A DNA stretch of 64,000 nucleotides. Origin: Saccharopolyspora sp. SCSIO 74807. GTDB taxonomy: Bacteria; Actinomycetota; Actinomycetes; Mycobacteriales; Pseudonocardiaceae. The translations under genes were made by a program, and so were the position numbers. Positions 43,995-52,919 of this stretch are shown here, in pieces (position 1 is the first letter of the stretch; the number at the start of each line of letters is the position of its first letter). Under the pieces are notes generated by a model. That model was not told the origin of the DNA, did no database searches, and saw only the letters and a list, made by a program, of their open reading frames with translations. The stretch covers positions 6,624,469-6,688,468 of the forward strand of contig NZ_CP146100.1 of the NCBI RefSeq assembly GCF_037023755.1, in the 5' to 3' direction.

Positions 43995-44435
43995 GTGTCA
44001 GCACCCGAGTCCGGACACGGCGAACGGACCGCGCAGGTCCCGGACTCCTCCGTGGTGGAGGTGCGGGTCGCCGCCGAGGCGTCCCAGCTGTCGGTGTTGC
44101 GCGCGGTGACCGGTGATCTGGCCATGCGAGCGGACTTCGACGTGGACTCGATCGCCGACCTGCGGCTGGCCGTGGACGAGGCGTGCTCGACCCTGGTGCG
44201 GCTCGCGGCCGGGTCCGCGCCGCTGGTCTGCCGGTTCGCGGGCCAGGACCACGAATTGACCGTCTCCGCGTCGGTGCGCAGTGATTCCGCTCAGGCACCG
44301 CGGCAGGACACGTTCAGTTGGCGCGTCCTGAGCGCACTCACCGACACTGTGTCAACCTCGGTGCAACCGGACGCGGACACCGACGGTGCCCACGTCGTTC
44401 GCATTGAGTTGACCAAGGGACGGACTCACGAGTGA
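43995..44435 (+). CDS. rsbW: Anti-sigma factor, RsbW-like serine kinase
   Basis: 146 aa GHKL-type ATPase fold with DLRLAVDEACSTLVRLA as N-box (Glu/Ala/Cys in place of the usual Glu-x-x-x-Asn) and a shortened ATP lid. The residue normally binding Mg is altered, so kinase activity is uncertain though binding to SigF is likely. GTG 43995 chosen for its AGAGG at 7 nt; an ATG at 43890 is in frame but the extension has poor codon bias. Four-base GTGA overlap with sigF. Confidence 0.82.
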   Translation: MSAPESGHGERTAQVPDSSVVEVRVAAEASQLSVLRAVTGDLAMRADFDVDSIADLRLAVDEACSTLVRLAAGSAPLVCRFAGQDHELTVSASVRSDSAQAPRQDTFSWRVLSALTDTVSTSVQPDADTDGAHVVRIELTKGRTHE

Positions 44436-45250
44436 AGCAGGCGGATTCCGATCACGCTGCGCACTCGCGACATCAACGGTACGACGAACTGGCGCCGCTG
44501 TTCGCCGAACTCGCGGGTGTGAGTAAGCAAGACCCCCGCTACGAACAACTGCGGGACCGGCTGGTCACCGAACATCTCCCGGTGGCCGAGCACATCGCGC
44601 GCCGGTTCAGCCACCGCGGCGAGTCCCAGGAGGACCTCACCCAGGTCGCCACCCTCGGTCTGATCAACGCGGTGGACCGGTTCGATCCCGAACGCGGCGT
44701 GGACTTCCTGTCCTACGCGGTTCCGACGATCATGGGTGAGGTCCGCAGGCACTTCCGGGACACCGGCTGGGCGGTGCGGATGCCGCGCAGGCTGCAGGAG
44801 CTGCACCTGTCGGTGTCCTCGGCGATCGCGCGGCAGTCCCAGGAACTCGGCCGCGCCCCCACGCCCAGCGAGCTGGCCGAGCACCTGGGCATCAGCAGGG
44901 ACGACGTCTACCGGGGACTGGAGGCGGGCAACGCCTACCGCAGCGCTTCGCTGGACGAGCTGCTCACCGCCACCGACGAGATCCCGCTCGGGGACGCGAT
45001 CGGCTCGGACGACGCCGAGCTGGCCGAGGTGGAGAACCGGGAGACGATCCGCCCGCTGCTGGCCGAGCTGGACGAGCGGGAGCGCCGGATCCTGGTGATG
45101 CGGTTCTTCCGCTCGATGACCCAGACCCAGATCGCCGAGCAGGTCGGCATCTCGCAGATGCACGTGTCCCGGCTGCTGTCCCGGACGCTCGTGTGGCTGC
45201 GCGAGCGGATGGAGAGCGAACGAACCCCCGCCGAGTCCGCGCAGGACTGA
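44432..45250 (+). CDS. sigF: SigF/SigB-family RNA polymerase sigma factor
   Basis: 272 aa group 3 sigma factor: region 2 (HLPVAEHIARRFSHRGE, DLTQVATLGLINAVDRFDP, YAVPTIMGEVRRHFRD), region 3 (ELGRAPTPSELAEHLG) and region 4 (TQTQIAEQVGISQMHVSRLL). Translationally coupled to the anti-sigma gene, as in the usfX-sigF operon of mycobacteria. A SigF-type promoter upstream of the pair predicts positive autoregulation in stress or stationary phase. Confidence 0.94.
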   Translation: MKQADSDHAAHSRHQRYDELAPLFAELAGVSKQDPRYEQLRDRLVTEHLPVAEHIARRFSHRGESQEDLTQVATLGLINAVDRFDPERGVDFLSYAVPTIMGEVRRHFRDTGWAVRMPRRLQELHLSVSSAIARQSQELGRAPTPSELAEHLGISRDDVYRGLEAGNAYRSASLDELLTATDEIPLGDAIGSDDAELAEVENRETIRPLLAELDERERRILVMRFFRSMTQTQIAEQVGISQMHVSRLLSRTLVWLRERMESERTPAESAQD

Positions 45251-45338
45251 CGGGGGCTGTTCGCGCCTCGGCGGTTGGAAGGACCGTCCGGGGCCCGGCC
45301 GGGGGAAGGAGCTCGGACCTCGGACGGCCGGCTTGCGG

Positions 45339-45365
45339 GGTTCCGGGCCCGGCGGGCCCGGAACC
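45339..45365. terminator. Bidirectional terminator hairpin
   Basis: Perfect 12-bp stem (GGTTCCGGGCCC and complement) with a 3-nt loop between the convergent sigF and M23 peptidase genes. Confidence 0.8.
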
Positions 45366-45370
45366 GGGCA

Positions 45371-46156
45371 TCACTTGACCGAGATGCCGTGCTGCTGCAG
45401 CCAGGGCTGCGGGTCGACCTTGGTGCCACCCTTCTGCACACCGAAGTGCAGGTGCGGGCCGGTGGACTTGCCCTTGTTGCCAAGAGTGGCGATCTTGTCG
45501 CCTGCGTTCACCTTTTGCCCGGTCTTCACGTCGATGGTGTTGATGTGGCCGTAGACGGTGATCGTGCCGTCGTTGTGCTGCACCCGGACCCACTGGCCGA
45601 AGCCGCTGGCCGGACCGGCGCTGATGACCTTGCCGTCGGCGACGCTCTTGATCGGCGTGCCGATCTTGTTGGCGATGTCGATGCCCTTGTGCGAGCTGCC
45701 CCAGCGGGATCCGAATCCGGAGCTGAGGGTGCCTTCGGCGGGCTTGACGAAGTCCGGCTTCGCCGCGGCGGGCTTGGCCGGGGCTGCCGGCTTGGCCGCG
45801 GCCGCGGGTTGAGCCGCGGGCGCAGGGGCCTGGTTGGCCTGCTCCGCTACGACCGCCTTGCTCTTGTCGAGCTGCTTGGCGGCGTCCTGCGCACCCGCGG
45901 CGGGCGCCGCGGGCAGGTGGACCGGGGCGGCCTGCTGCTCGGCGACCGGGCGCACGGCGTGCTCCTCGGCGCCTCCGGTCGCGTTCGCGGCCAGCGGCTG
46001 GCCGATCGCGGCGAAGGCACCGACCGCGACCGCGGCCGCGGCGATCTTGTTGCCGATGGGGAACTTGTTCCCGGGCCGGGGGCGGAACGAGTTCAGCAGG
46101 GATTCGCGGAGAGCCGGCTTCGGGGTCTGACCGGTCTCCTCGCTGTGCTTGGCCAT
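45371..46156 (-). CDS. M23 (LytM) peptidase, secreted cell-wall hydrolase
   Basis: 261 aa. A hydrophobic segment (KIAAAAVAVGAFAAIGQPLA) is a signal peptide or anchor, followed by an Ala/Pro-rich linker and a C-terminal LytM domain with zinc ligands in SSHKGIDIA and GPHLHFG and the fold motif GFGSRWG. It should cut peptidoglycan cross-bridges or activate other hydrolases. ATG 46156 with AAAGGCG upstream. Such genes are often controlled by a c-di-AMP riboswitch; I looked for its conserved core upstream and did not find it. Confidence 0.9.
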   Translation of the reverse strand: MAKHSEETGQTPKPALRESLLNSFRPRPGNKFPIGNKIAAAAVAVGAFAAIGQPLAANATGGAEEHAVRPVAEQQAAPVHLPAAPAAGAQDAAKQLDKSKAVVAEQANQAPAPAAQPAAAAKPAAPAKPAAAKPDFVKPAEGTLSSGFGSRWGSSHKGIDIANKIGTPIKSVADGKVISAGPASGFGQWVRVQHNDGTITVYGHINTIDVKTGQKVNAGDKIATLGNKGKSTGPHLHFGVQKGGTKVDPQPWLQQHGISVK

Positions 46157-46885
46157 TATCGCCTTTCCGTCTTCGGGGGTGGTCCGGGCACTCCCGCCGG
46201 GGGACGCGGGTGACCTCTTCGGGGGCGAGATCTTTTCGTGACCGAACCGTGATGTTCCAGCGAAAAAGGTAGCTAAGCGTCACCAAGGGCGGCAATTCCT
46301 CACCCTTCAGCAGGAAGTACGCCTGCCGCACGCGGCTCGCACGAGCACATTTAGTGACGGGAAGCGATGACCTTCAGATTACGCAGATGATCTAGCTGGA
46401 GGTGCTCCGGGAAGCGGCCTCCGCGACGGTCCACCGAGATCGGCGACCGAGTGCACCCACCTGCCCGCGATCAGTGTTTTTCCCTGGTCAACGGCATAAC
46501 GGGCGCTGCGGCCGAACGTCCGGCGAACCTGCGCCCGACCGCGCGGGGTGGCGGGCGGGCTCCGCCGGACTCGCCGGTGACCTGCGAATTCGATCAGGAC
46601 GATCGATCTTGCGAGTGGGTCGTCGACCAAGGCGTCAGATCGGCGAAAGTGGCCTTGGGCACAAGTCCGACACAACCCTCGATGAAGCCGCCATGAGCGA
46701 GGCAGCGACGAGCCGTCCACAGCCTGCACCGCGGGCTCCCGCAACGATCGCCTCCGACCGCGCTAGGCGCTGAACCGGGTGATCGAGATTCCGGCGCGTG
46801 CGGGCGCGGTGACCGAACGCCGCCGGACTCCCGGACTCTGGGACGTAGCTGCCCCACGATGGGTCGATCTGGTTCACTGGCGGGC
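46157..46885. other. Long gap without a supported gene
   Basis: 729 nt between the M23 gene (minus) and the leader peptide (plus). Frames of 80-120 codons exist but their composition is not gene-like. A possible minus-strand promoter for the peptidase gene has TTGCCG, 18-bp spacer, TACCTT about 120 nt upstream of its start. Nothing else recognised. Confidence 0.45.
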
Positions 46886-47008
46886 ATGACGTGCGGTGAC
46901 CAGTGGGGCGTGCTCGTGCAGCGCCTGCATGTGGATCTGCTGCTCGTCTGTTCATCCGGGTGTCGTCGGCGCATCCTGAGCCGTCCTGCGCTCGACCGGG
47001 TCCAGTAG
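46886..47008 (+). CDS. Cysteine-type leader peptide (attenuator uORF)
   Basis: 40 codons from ATG 46886 to TAG 47006. The central part RLHVDLLLVCSSGC matches the R-x-HVDL-x-x-V-x-SS-x-C pattern of actinobacterial putative leader peptides that precede sulfur and cysteine genes. Cysteine codons occur at positions 3, 22 and 26. About 190 nt of GC-rich, hairpin-capable sequence follow before the TSUP permease gene, including TGCCCG/CGGGCA arms at 47144-47162. Ribosome stalling at cysteine codons would be expected to raise downstream expression. Confidence 0.7.
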   Translation: MTCGDQWGVLVQRLHVDLLLVCSSGCRRRILSRPALDRVQ

Positions 47009-47201
47009 CTCCCGAGTCCCAGGCCGTTCCTGCGCCCTGCCCGCGCCGCGCAGCGCCTGCCGCGCGCCGCGCGAGAACTCCGCCGCGCGCCGGGCAGAAC
47101 CGCTGCGGAGGTCCGCGCCCGTCCACCACGCCCCGAAGATCCTTGCCCGAAAGATCCGGGCACTGCCGGGGCCTTCCCGAACGCCACCCCACGGAGAGAA
47201 C

Positions 47202-48092
47202 GTGCAGACCTTCCTGATCTTCGCGCTCGGCGGGTTCATAGCCCAGCTCGTCGACGGTTCCCTCGGCATGGCCTACGGGGTGACCTCCACGACGATCCTG
47301 CTGACGGCGGGACTGAGCCCGGCGCTGGCCTCGGCCTCGGTGCACCTGGCCGAGATCGGCACCTCGGTGGCCTCCGGGGTCTCGCACTGGCGGTTCGGCA
47401 ACGTGGACTGGAAGGTCGTGCTGCAGCTCGGCGTGCCGGGCGCGGTCGGGGCGTTCCTCGGTGCCACCGCGCTGAGCAACATTTCGACCGAGGCGGCCGA
47501 GCCCTGGATGTCGACGATCCTGCTGGTGCTGGGCGCCTACGTGCTGCTGCGGTTCGCGCTGCGCCCGCTGCGCAAGCGCCAATTGACCGGGGTGAGCCCG
47601 AAACTGCTGGCGCCGCTGGGCCTGGTGGCGGGTTTCGTCGACGCCACCGGCGGCGGCGGTTGGGGCCCGGTGTCCACGCCGACGTTGCTGAGCACCGGCA
47701 AGGTCGAGCCGCGCAAGATCGTCGGTTCGGTGGACACCAGCGAGTTCCTGGTGGCGATGGCCGCCAGCGTCGGGTTCCTCACCTCGCTGGCCGGCGAACC
47801 GCTGTCCTGGATGACGGTGGGCGCGCTGCTGGTCGGTGGCGTGGTGGCCGCGCCGCTGGCGGCCTACCTGGTGCGGGTCGTGCCGATGCGGATGATCGGC
47901 GTCGGTGCGGGCGGGCTGATCGTGCTCACCAACGCCCGCACGCTGATCAAGGCGTTCGAGCTGCCCGCGCCGTCGGTGATCTACGCGGTGATCGTGCTGG
48001 CCTGGGTGGCGGCGCTGGTGGTCACGGTGCGCCAGATCGTGCGCGACCGGCGCGAGGAGGTTCCGGACGAGGCCGGTGAGCCGGTCGGCTGA
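47202..48092 (+). CDS. TSUP (TauE/SafE) family permease, likely sulfite/sulfonate exporter
   Basis: 296 aa with about eight transmembrane helices in two related halves. The repeats GGFIAQLVDGSLGMAYGVTS and GLVAGFVDATGGGGWGPVSTP are the TSUP signature. The family moves sulfite, sulfoacetate, thiosulfate or taurine-derived anions. The cysteine leader peptide upstream ties it to sulfur metabolism, and the sulfite-consuming sulfoquinovose synthase gene lies 573 nt away, convergent. GTG 47202 with GGAGAG at 4-5 nt. Confidence 0.9.
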   Translation: MQTFLIFALGGFIAQLVDGSLGMAYGVTSTTILLTAGLSPALASASVHLAEIGTSVASGVSHWRFGNVDWKVVLQLGVPGAVGAFLGATALSNISTEAAEPWMSTILLVLGAYVLLRFALRPLRKRQLTGVSPKLLAPLGLVAGFVDATGGGGWGPVSTPTLLSTGKVEPRKIVGSVDTSEFLVAMAASVGFLTSLAGEPLSWMTVGALLVGGVVAAPLAAYLVRVVPMRMIGVGAGGLIVLTNARTLIKAFELPAPSVIYAVIVLAWVAALVVTVRQIVRDRREEVPDEAGEPVG

Positions 48093-48600
48093 ATCGGCCG
48101 GGCGTCGCTGCGCCGAACGAGTGACCGGCCGGTCGAGTCGCTGGAGCGGCCGAGTGCGGCCGGTCGGCTCGCGGCATCCGCCGGGACCGGCGGGAAAGCC
48201 AGGACCGAAAAGCTGATCATAACGCACGCAGCGTCGGGAATTACCCACGTGCCGTATCGCGCGAATCATACGAAAGGGCTACGGTCTGTGGGCCGTGTGG
48301 AAGCCCCCCGACACGCGGTAGGCGCCCCGGGTGCGAACAGGTGCTAGTGCTCGCGCCCGGGACGCCGCTCCCCGTACCGCGGCCGTCGCACGGCCGCATC
48401 GTGTTTCCGCCCGCGAGGGACGAACCGCGGCTCGCTCGGTGCCACCTCGGCGACCCCGCACCGTTGGCAGCCGTTCCGGCGAGGCGCGTTGGTTCACAGT
48501 GTGCACGCCTAATTTGGAATATTCCAGCCCTTGGGGCGCACAGTTCGAGCACAGCACCGAATCGGCGGCGTGATCGCCGGCGGCCGGGCCGGGCAAAACG
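48093..48600. other. Gap with a 12-bp palindrome and no supported gene
   Basis: Convergent intergenic region. The only notable site is TGGAATATTCCA (48515-48526), a perfect palindrome in a short AT-rich patch within GC-rich DNA. Frames across it look non-coding. Confidence 0.45.
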
Positions 48601-48631
48601 CCGGCGGGCGCCCGAAACGGGCACCCGCCGG
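48601..48631 (-). terminator. Hairpin terminator after the sulfoquinovose synthase gene
   Basis: 14-bp stem CCGGCGGGCGCCCG (48601-48614) with 48618-48631, one mismatch, AAA loop, 34 nt downstream of the stop on the minus strand. Confidence 0.65.
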
Positions 48632-48664
48632 ATCCGCGGAACCTCGGTCCGCTGAGCCTGCGGC

Positions 48665-49834
48665 TCAGCTCTCCGAACGCAGCGGGCTGGAAGCCGTCCG
48701 CCACTGCACGGTCGGGCGCATCGCGCCCAGATCGACCCGGCCGACGTGCTGCTGGGCCACCCCGAACAGCGACTCGATCAGCGTGTTCGACAGCAGGTGC
48801 GGCTGCAGGCCCAGCTCGACCAGCCCGGTGTGCACCACGTTGTAGTGGTGCTCGGACTGCTCCACCCGCGGGTTGTCCAGGTACTCGACCTCGACCGCGC
48901 CGTCGAAGCTGTTGGCCACGACCTTGGCGATCTCCTCCACCGAGAAGCTCTCGGTCATCTGGTTGAACACCCGGAACTCGCCCGGCTCGGCCGGGTTCTC
49001 CGCGGCCAGCCGGATGCACTCCACGGTGTCCCGGATGTCGATCAGCCCGCGGGTCTGCCCGCCGCTGCCGTACACCGTCAGCGGGTGCCCCAGCACCGCC
49101 TGGATCACGAACCGGTTCAGCACCGTGCCGAACACCGCGTCGTAATCGAAACGGGTCGCCAGCCGCGGGTCGCGCAGGGTTTGCGGCGTCTCCTGGCCGT
49201 AGACCACGCCCTGGTTCAGGTCGGTCGCGCGAAGCCCCCAGATCCGGCAGGCGAACTCGATGTTGTGGCTGTCGTGCACCTTGCTGAGGTGGTAGAAGGA
49301 GCCCGGCTTCTTCGGGTACAGCATCCGGTCGGTCCGCCCCTTGTGCGTGACCTCCAGCCAGCCCTCTTCGATGTCGATGTTCGGCGTCCCGTACTCGCCC
49401 ATCGTGCCCAGCTTCACCAGGTGGATCTCGGGGTCGATCTCCTGGATCGCGAACAGCACGTTGAGGTTGCCGACCACGTTGTTCTGCTGGGTGTAGACCG
49501 CGTGCTTGCGGTCGATCATCGAGTACGGCGCGGCGCGCTGCTCCGCGTAGTGCACGATGGTGTCCGGCCGGAAATCACGAACCATCTCGTAGGTGAAATC
49601 GGCATCGCACAGATCGCCGTAGTAGGACTTGATGGCTTTTCCGGACACCTCCCGCCAAGTGTCGACGCGGGACTGCATCGGCTCGATCGGCACCAGGCTC
49701 TGCACGCCCATCTCGTGGTCGTAGCCGCGCCTGGCGAAGTTGTCGGCCACCGCCACCTCGTGGCCGTGATCGGACAGGTGCAGAGCGGTCGGCCAGCCCA
49801 GGTAGCCATCGCCCCCGAGGACGAGGATTCGCAC
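48665..49834 (-). CDS. sqdB: UDP-sulfoquinovose synthase (SQD1/SqdB/Agl3 type)
   Basis: 389-aa extended short-chain dehydrogenase. NAD motif VLGGDGYLGWP at the N-terminus, AEQRAAPYSMID, the catalytic Thr-Met-Glu of KLGTMGEYGTPNIDIEEG and the Tyr-Lys pair in SFYHLSKVHDSHNI, then DLNQGVVYG, RFDYDAVFGTVLNRF, VYGSGGQTRGLIDIRDTV. These blocks follow plant SQD1 nearly word for word. The enzyme makes UDP-sulfoquinovose from UDP-glucose and sulfite. GTG 49834 with GAGGAG at 10 nt. Neighbouring glycan genes suggest the sugar is used at the cell surface. Confidence 0.93.
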   Translation of the reverse strand: MRILVLGGDGYLGWPTALHLSDHGHEVAVADNFARRGYDHEMGVQSLVPIEPMQSRVDTWREVSGKAIKSYYGDLCDADFTYEMVRDFRPDTIVHYAEQRAAPYSMIDRKHAVYTQQNNVVGNLNVLFAIQEIDPEIHLVKLGTMGEYGTPNIDIEEGWLEVTHKGRTDRMLYPKKPGSFYHLSKVHDSHNIEFACRIWGLRATDLNQGVVYGQETPQTLRDPRLATRFDYDAVFGTVLNRFVIQAVLGHPLTVYGSGGQTRGLIDIRDTVECIRLAAENPAEPGEFRVFNQMTESFSVEEIAKVVANSFDGAVEVEYLDNPRVEQSEHHYNVVHTGLVELGLQPHLLSNTLIESLFGVAQQHVGRVDLGAMRPTVQWRTASSPLRSES

Positions 49835-50179
49835 GCCTTGTTCTCCTCTACGTCATTGCGGGTGTGCCACCGGCGCCTGCGGTTCCGCCCCGGGAGCGCG
49901 AACACCGGCGGCCACGGTCACCGGAACCCGGACTCGGCGCCGGCGACGATCGGCACGGTAGGAAACATCCTGTCGGAACGAGGTGAAGGCGCTCGTGCGG
50001 CCCGGATCCCGCCCCGAAGACATCGAAATGGTCTCATCCTTCGGCGGCGTAGCGAAGAGTCGAACCTGCCGCGGATGAGAGAGCAACGGCACTTCGCGGC
50101 ACCTCGCTATCGTGCGGACACGAACCGCACCGGCAACGGCGCGGTACTCGCCGGAAAGCTGTCTGGGAAGGACGGGAAA
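49835..50179. other. Divergent gap between sqdB and gtrA
   Basis: 345 nt holding both promoters. TACCGT on the minus strand near 49957 and TATCGT on the plus strand near 50107 are weak -10 candidates without good -35 partners. No gene or repeat recognised. Confidence 0.35.
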
Positions 50180-50668
50180 ATGCAGGCCGCGGAAACCACG
50201 GAACCCTCCGGAATGACCGGGCGGGAGCGGCGCGGCCGCTACTGGCAGCTGGTGAGCCGGTTCGCGGCCGCGTCGGTCGTGGCGACCGGGATCAGCCAGG
50301 TCGTGTTCGTCGGCTCCTACGCGGTGGGCGCCCCGGCGGTGTTCTCGACGGTGCTGGCATGGCTGGCCGGTGCGGTGCCGAACTTCGTGCTCAACCGGCG
50401 CACCTGGGGCGGCGGCGGGCGCGCGGCGCTGCGCGGGGAGATCACCCGCTACGCGGTGATGTCGGTGGGAACCGCGCTGCTGGCCGCGCTCGCCACCAGC
50501 GGTGCCGAGCGGCTGGCGCTCGGGGCGTTCCCGCACGACCACGCCCCGCGGGTCGCGGTCGTGTGGGGTGCGTACGCGGCGACCTACCTGGTGATGTTCG
50601 TGGTGAAGTTCCTGATCATCGACCGGTTCATCTTCACCGCTCGCTCGCGGCCGCAACGGGCTCGCTGA
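50180..50668 (+). CDS. GtrA-family membrane protein
   Basis: 162 aa, four transmembrane helices: FAAASVVATGISQVVFVGSY, LAWLAGAVPNFVLNRRTWG (the conserved N-x-x-W-x-F/W-like block) and VKFLIIDRFIFTARSR at the end. GtrA proteins are thought to flip or present polyprenyl-phosphate sugars for glycan modification. GGAAGGA lies 7 nt before the ATG. Its 3' end overlaps the GT fusion gene on the other strand by 35 nt. Confidence 0.88.
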   Translation: MQAAETTEPSGMTGRERRGRYWQLVSRFAAASVVATGISQVVFVGSYAVGAPAVFSTVLAWLAGAVPNFVLNRRTWGGGGRAALRGEITRYAVMSVGTALLAALATSGAERLALGAFPHDHAPRVAVVWGAYAATYLVMFVVKFLIIDRFIFTARSRPQRAR

Positions 50669-52919
50669 CCGGCTCCGGGGCCGTTGCCGCGACCGGGGCG
50701 CGGCGTTCGCGCAGCCAGGTGCCGATGACGACCTTGGCGTAGCGGTAGCCGTAGAGCACGTTGTTGCCCTTCTTGCTCTCGCCCGCGGTGCGGGCCAGCA
50801 TCGTCATCGGCCGCTCCAGCACCCGGTAACCGCGGGCGAGCACGCCGACCAGCAGCTCGGAGGACTGGTACTGCTGCTGTTCCAGCCGCACCGAGTTCGG
50901 CACCTGCACCTTCATCGCGCGGAAGCCGAACGAGGTGTCGGTGATCCGCTGCCTGGTCATCGCGCTGACCATCCAGGCGAACACGTAGGTCCCGGCGCGG
51001 CGCACCAGGTCGGTGCTCTCGGTGCGGCCGAGGCGCCGCGAACCGGTGACGAAGTCCGCGCGGTCGTCGACCAGCGGCTGCAGCAGGTCCGGCAGCTCGG
51101 TGATGTCGTACTGGCCGTCGGCGTCTGTGGTGATCACGTAGCGCGCGCCGCGCTCGGCGGCCAACCGGTAGCCGAGGCGCAGCGCAGCGCCCTGCCCGCG
51201 GTTCTCGGGGGCGACGCAGGTCTGCGCGCCGTGGCGCAGCGCGACCTCGGCGGTGTCGTCGGTGGCCCCGTCCACGACGACGAGGGCGTCGACGTCCAAT
51301 CCGCAGCTGTTCGCCGGGATGCCGTCGAGCACCGGGCCCAGCGCTTCCTGCTCGTTGTAGGCCGCGATCAGCACGACCACGGGTGCTAACCGGCGGTCGC
51401 CGTAGCGCTCGGCGTAGCCGTCCATGGCTGCCCGGTCGACCTCGTCGGGACAGGTCGTGGACATCTTCGTCTCCTTCGGGGTGGGCGGTCTCAAATAAGG
51501 CAGCGGCGGCGCGCCGGGCCGCCGCCCGATGATCGCGGTCACGGCGAGCCCGGCCGACAGCGGCAGCAGCACCAGGCCGGGCAGCTGGTAGCGCCAGGAG
51601 AATTCCATGGCCGCGGCGGTGCCCAGCACGGTGGTCGCCAGCCCTGCGGGCAGCAGTACGACCGCGCGCATCCCGCTGCGGCGGGCTCGGCCGACGCCGA
51701 GCACGGCCAGCGCCGAGACGGCGAGCATCCCGCCGAGCGCGGTGCCCGGCGTGTAGCCGCCGCCGAGCTGGTAGGAGCGCAGGAATCCGGCGATGCCGGG
51801 ATCGACCGAGTAGGTGCCGTCGCCGTAGAGCTCGGTCCACTCGGTGACGTACCAGGCGTCGGCGTACAGCGGGTATTCGGTCTTGAACTGCCAGCGGTCC
51901 AGCGGCACGTCGCCGGGGCTTTGGGTTCGGGTCGGCGCGAATCCCTTGAAGAAGTCCTCCAGCACTCCGCCGACGACGTCGAACGGCTGGTGCAGCAGCA
52001 CCTTGCGGGCCATGCCGCTCTGCGCCGCCTCCACATCGACGCCCGGCGGCAACGTGTTCTTGCCCTGCGGGGTGTGGTAGCGGTGGATGTAGAAGTCGAT
52101 GCCGGTCGCCTTGCGCGCTTCGACCGGGTCGCGCGGGCAGACCAGTTCTTCCTGCGGCGTGAGGTCGAGTTCGCCGCACTGCGCGACGACGGCGGTGCGC
52201 CCATAGACGACGCTGCCGGTCGAGCCGCCCAGCGCGGGCACGCCGGTCCAGATCATGTGGTACATCGCGTAGAGGAACAGCGCACCGGCGAAGGCCCCGG
52301 CCAGCGCGCCTGCCGAGCGCAACCGCCGCCGCCAGCCGTCCCGCGGCCGGATCCCCGCGGCCAGCAGCACGAACACCACGGCCGGAAGCACCAGCGTCAG
52401 CCCGACGATGCGCACCAGCACCGACACCGCCAGCAGCAGCCCGCCGATCGCGGCGGTGCGCGGCCCGGGTGCTCCGCGCCAGGTCAGCACCAGGATCGCC
52501 GCCAGCAGCATGACCTGGAACAGCACGTCGGACATGATGTTGTGCTCGATCTGCACCTGGTAGGCGTCCAGCAGCACCGGCGCGGTCGCCAGCGCGGCGA
52601 TCCAGTACCGCGCGCCGAAGCGCACCAGCAGCGCGTAGCTCGCGACGCCGAGCGCGAGGCCGATCAGGTGCTGCACCGCGGCCACGAACGCCAGGTTCCC
52701 CACCAGCAGCAGCGGGCCGAGCAGCAGCAGCCCGTAACCGATGGGGTTGATCCCGCCCGGGTAGAAGATGCCGAGGTCGTCGAGGTAGCGGAACGAGTCG
52801 ATGTAGAGCAGTGCCGGCTGGTAGGCCAGCTGCGCCAGGACGCGCAGCACGGCTCCGCACAGCACCAGCAGCACGAGCAGCCAGTGCTTGCGGAGACTGC
52901 GCCCCAGCGCCGCGATCAC
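50634..52919 (-). CDS. Membrane GT-C-like glycosyltransferase fused to a GT2 polyprenyl-sugar synthase
   Basis: 761 aa. Residues 1 to about 485 carry some nine hydrophobic helices with a soluble insert containing two cysteines (AQCGEL, ELVCPRD), resembling GT-C/PMT-type transferases. The C-terminal 275 residues are a GT2 domain like dolichyl-phosphate sugar synthases: VVVLIAAYNEQEALG, VVVDGATDDTA, TTDADGQYD (DxD), DTSFGFRAMK. GTG 52919 overlaps the epimerase stop (GTGA). An in-frame ATG at 51464 has AAGGAG at 6 nt and could make the GT2 part separately. Confidence 0.85.
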   Translation of the reverse strand: MIAALGRSLRKHWLLVLLVLCGAVLRVLAQLAYQPALLYIDSFRYLDDLGIFYPGGINPIGYGLLLLGPLLLVGNLAFVAAVQHLIGLALGVASYALLVRFGARYWIAALATAPVLLDAYQVQIEHNIMSDVLFQVMLLAAILVLTWRGAPGPRTAAIGGLLLAVSVLVRIVGLTLVLPAVVFVLLAAGIRPRDGWRRRLRSAGALAGAFAGALFLYAMYHMIWTGVPALGGSTGSVVYGRTAVVAQCGELDLTPQEELVCPRDPVEARKATGIDFYIHRYHTPQGKNTLPPGVDVEAAQSGMARKVLLHQPFDVVGGVLEDFFKGFAPTRTQSPGDVPLDRWQFKTEYPLYADAWYVTEWTELYGDGTYSVDPGIAGFLRSYQLGGGYTPGTALGGMLAVSALAVLGVGRARRSGMRAVVLLPAGLATTVLGTAAAMEFSWRYQLPGLVLLPLSAGLAVTAIIGRRPGAPPLPYLRPPTPKETKMSTTCPDEVDRAAMDGYAERYGDRRLAPVVVLIAAYNEQEALGPVLDGIPANSCGLDVDALVVVDGATDDTAEVALRHGAQTCVAPENRGQGAALRLGYRLAAERGARYVITTDADGQYDITELPDLLQPLVDDRADFVTGSRRLGRTESTDLVRRAGTYVFAWMVSAMTRQRITDTSFGFRAMKVQVPNSVRLEQQQYQSSELLVGVLARGYRVLERPMTMLARTAGESKKGNNVLYGYRYAKVVIGTWLRERRAPVAATAPEPVSEPVAAASER

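Noticed and set aside
46157..46400. Possible c-di-AMP (ydaO) riboswitch upstream of the M23 peptidase
   Set aside because: The conserved core sequences I would expect were not found; only weak pairing such as AAGGG/CCCTT is present.
46379..46744. 121-codon minus-strand frame in the long gap before the leader peptide
   Set aside because: Composition is not protein-like, no ribosome binding site and no recognised motif.
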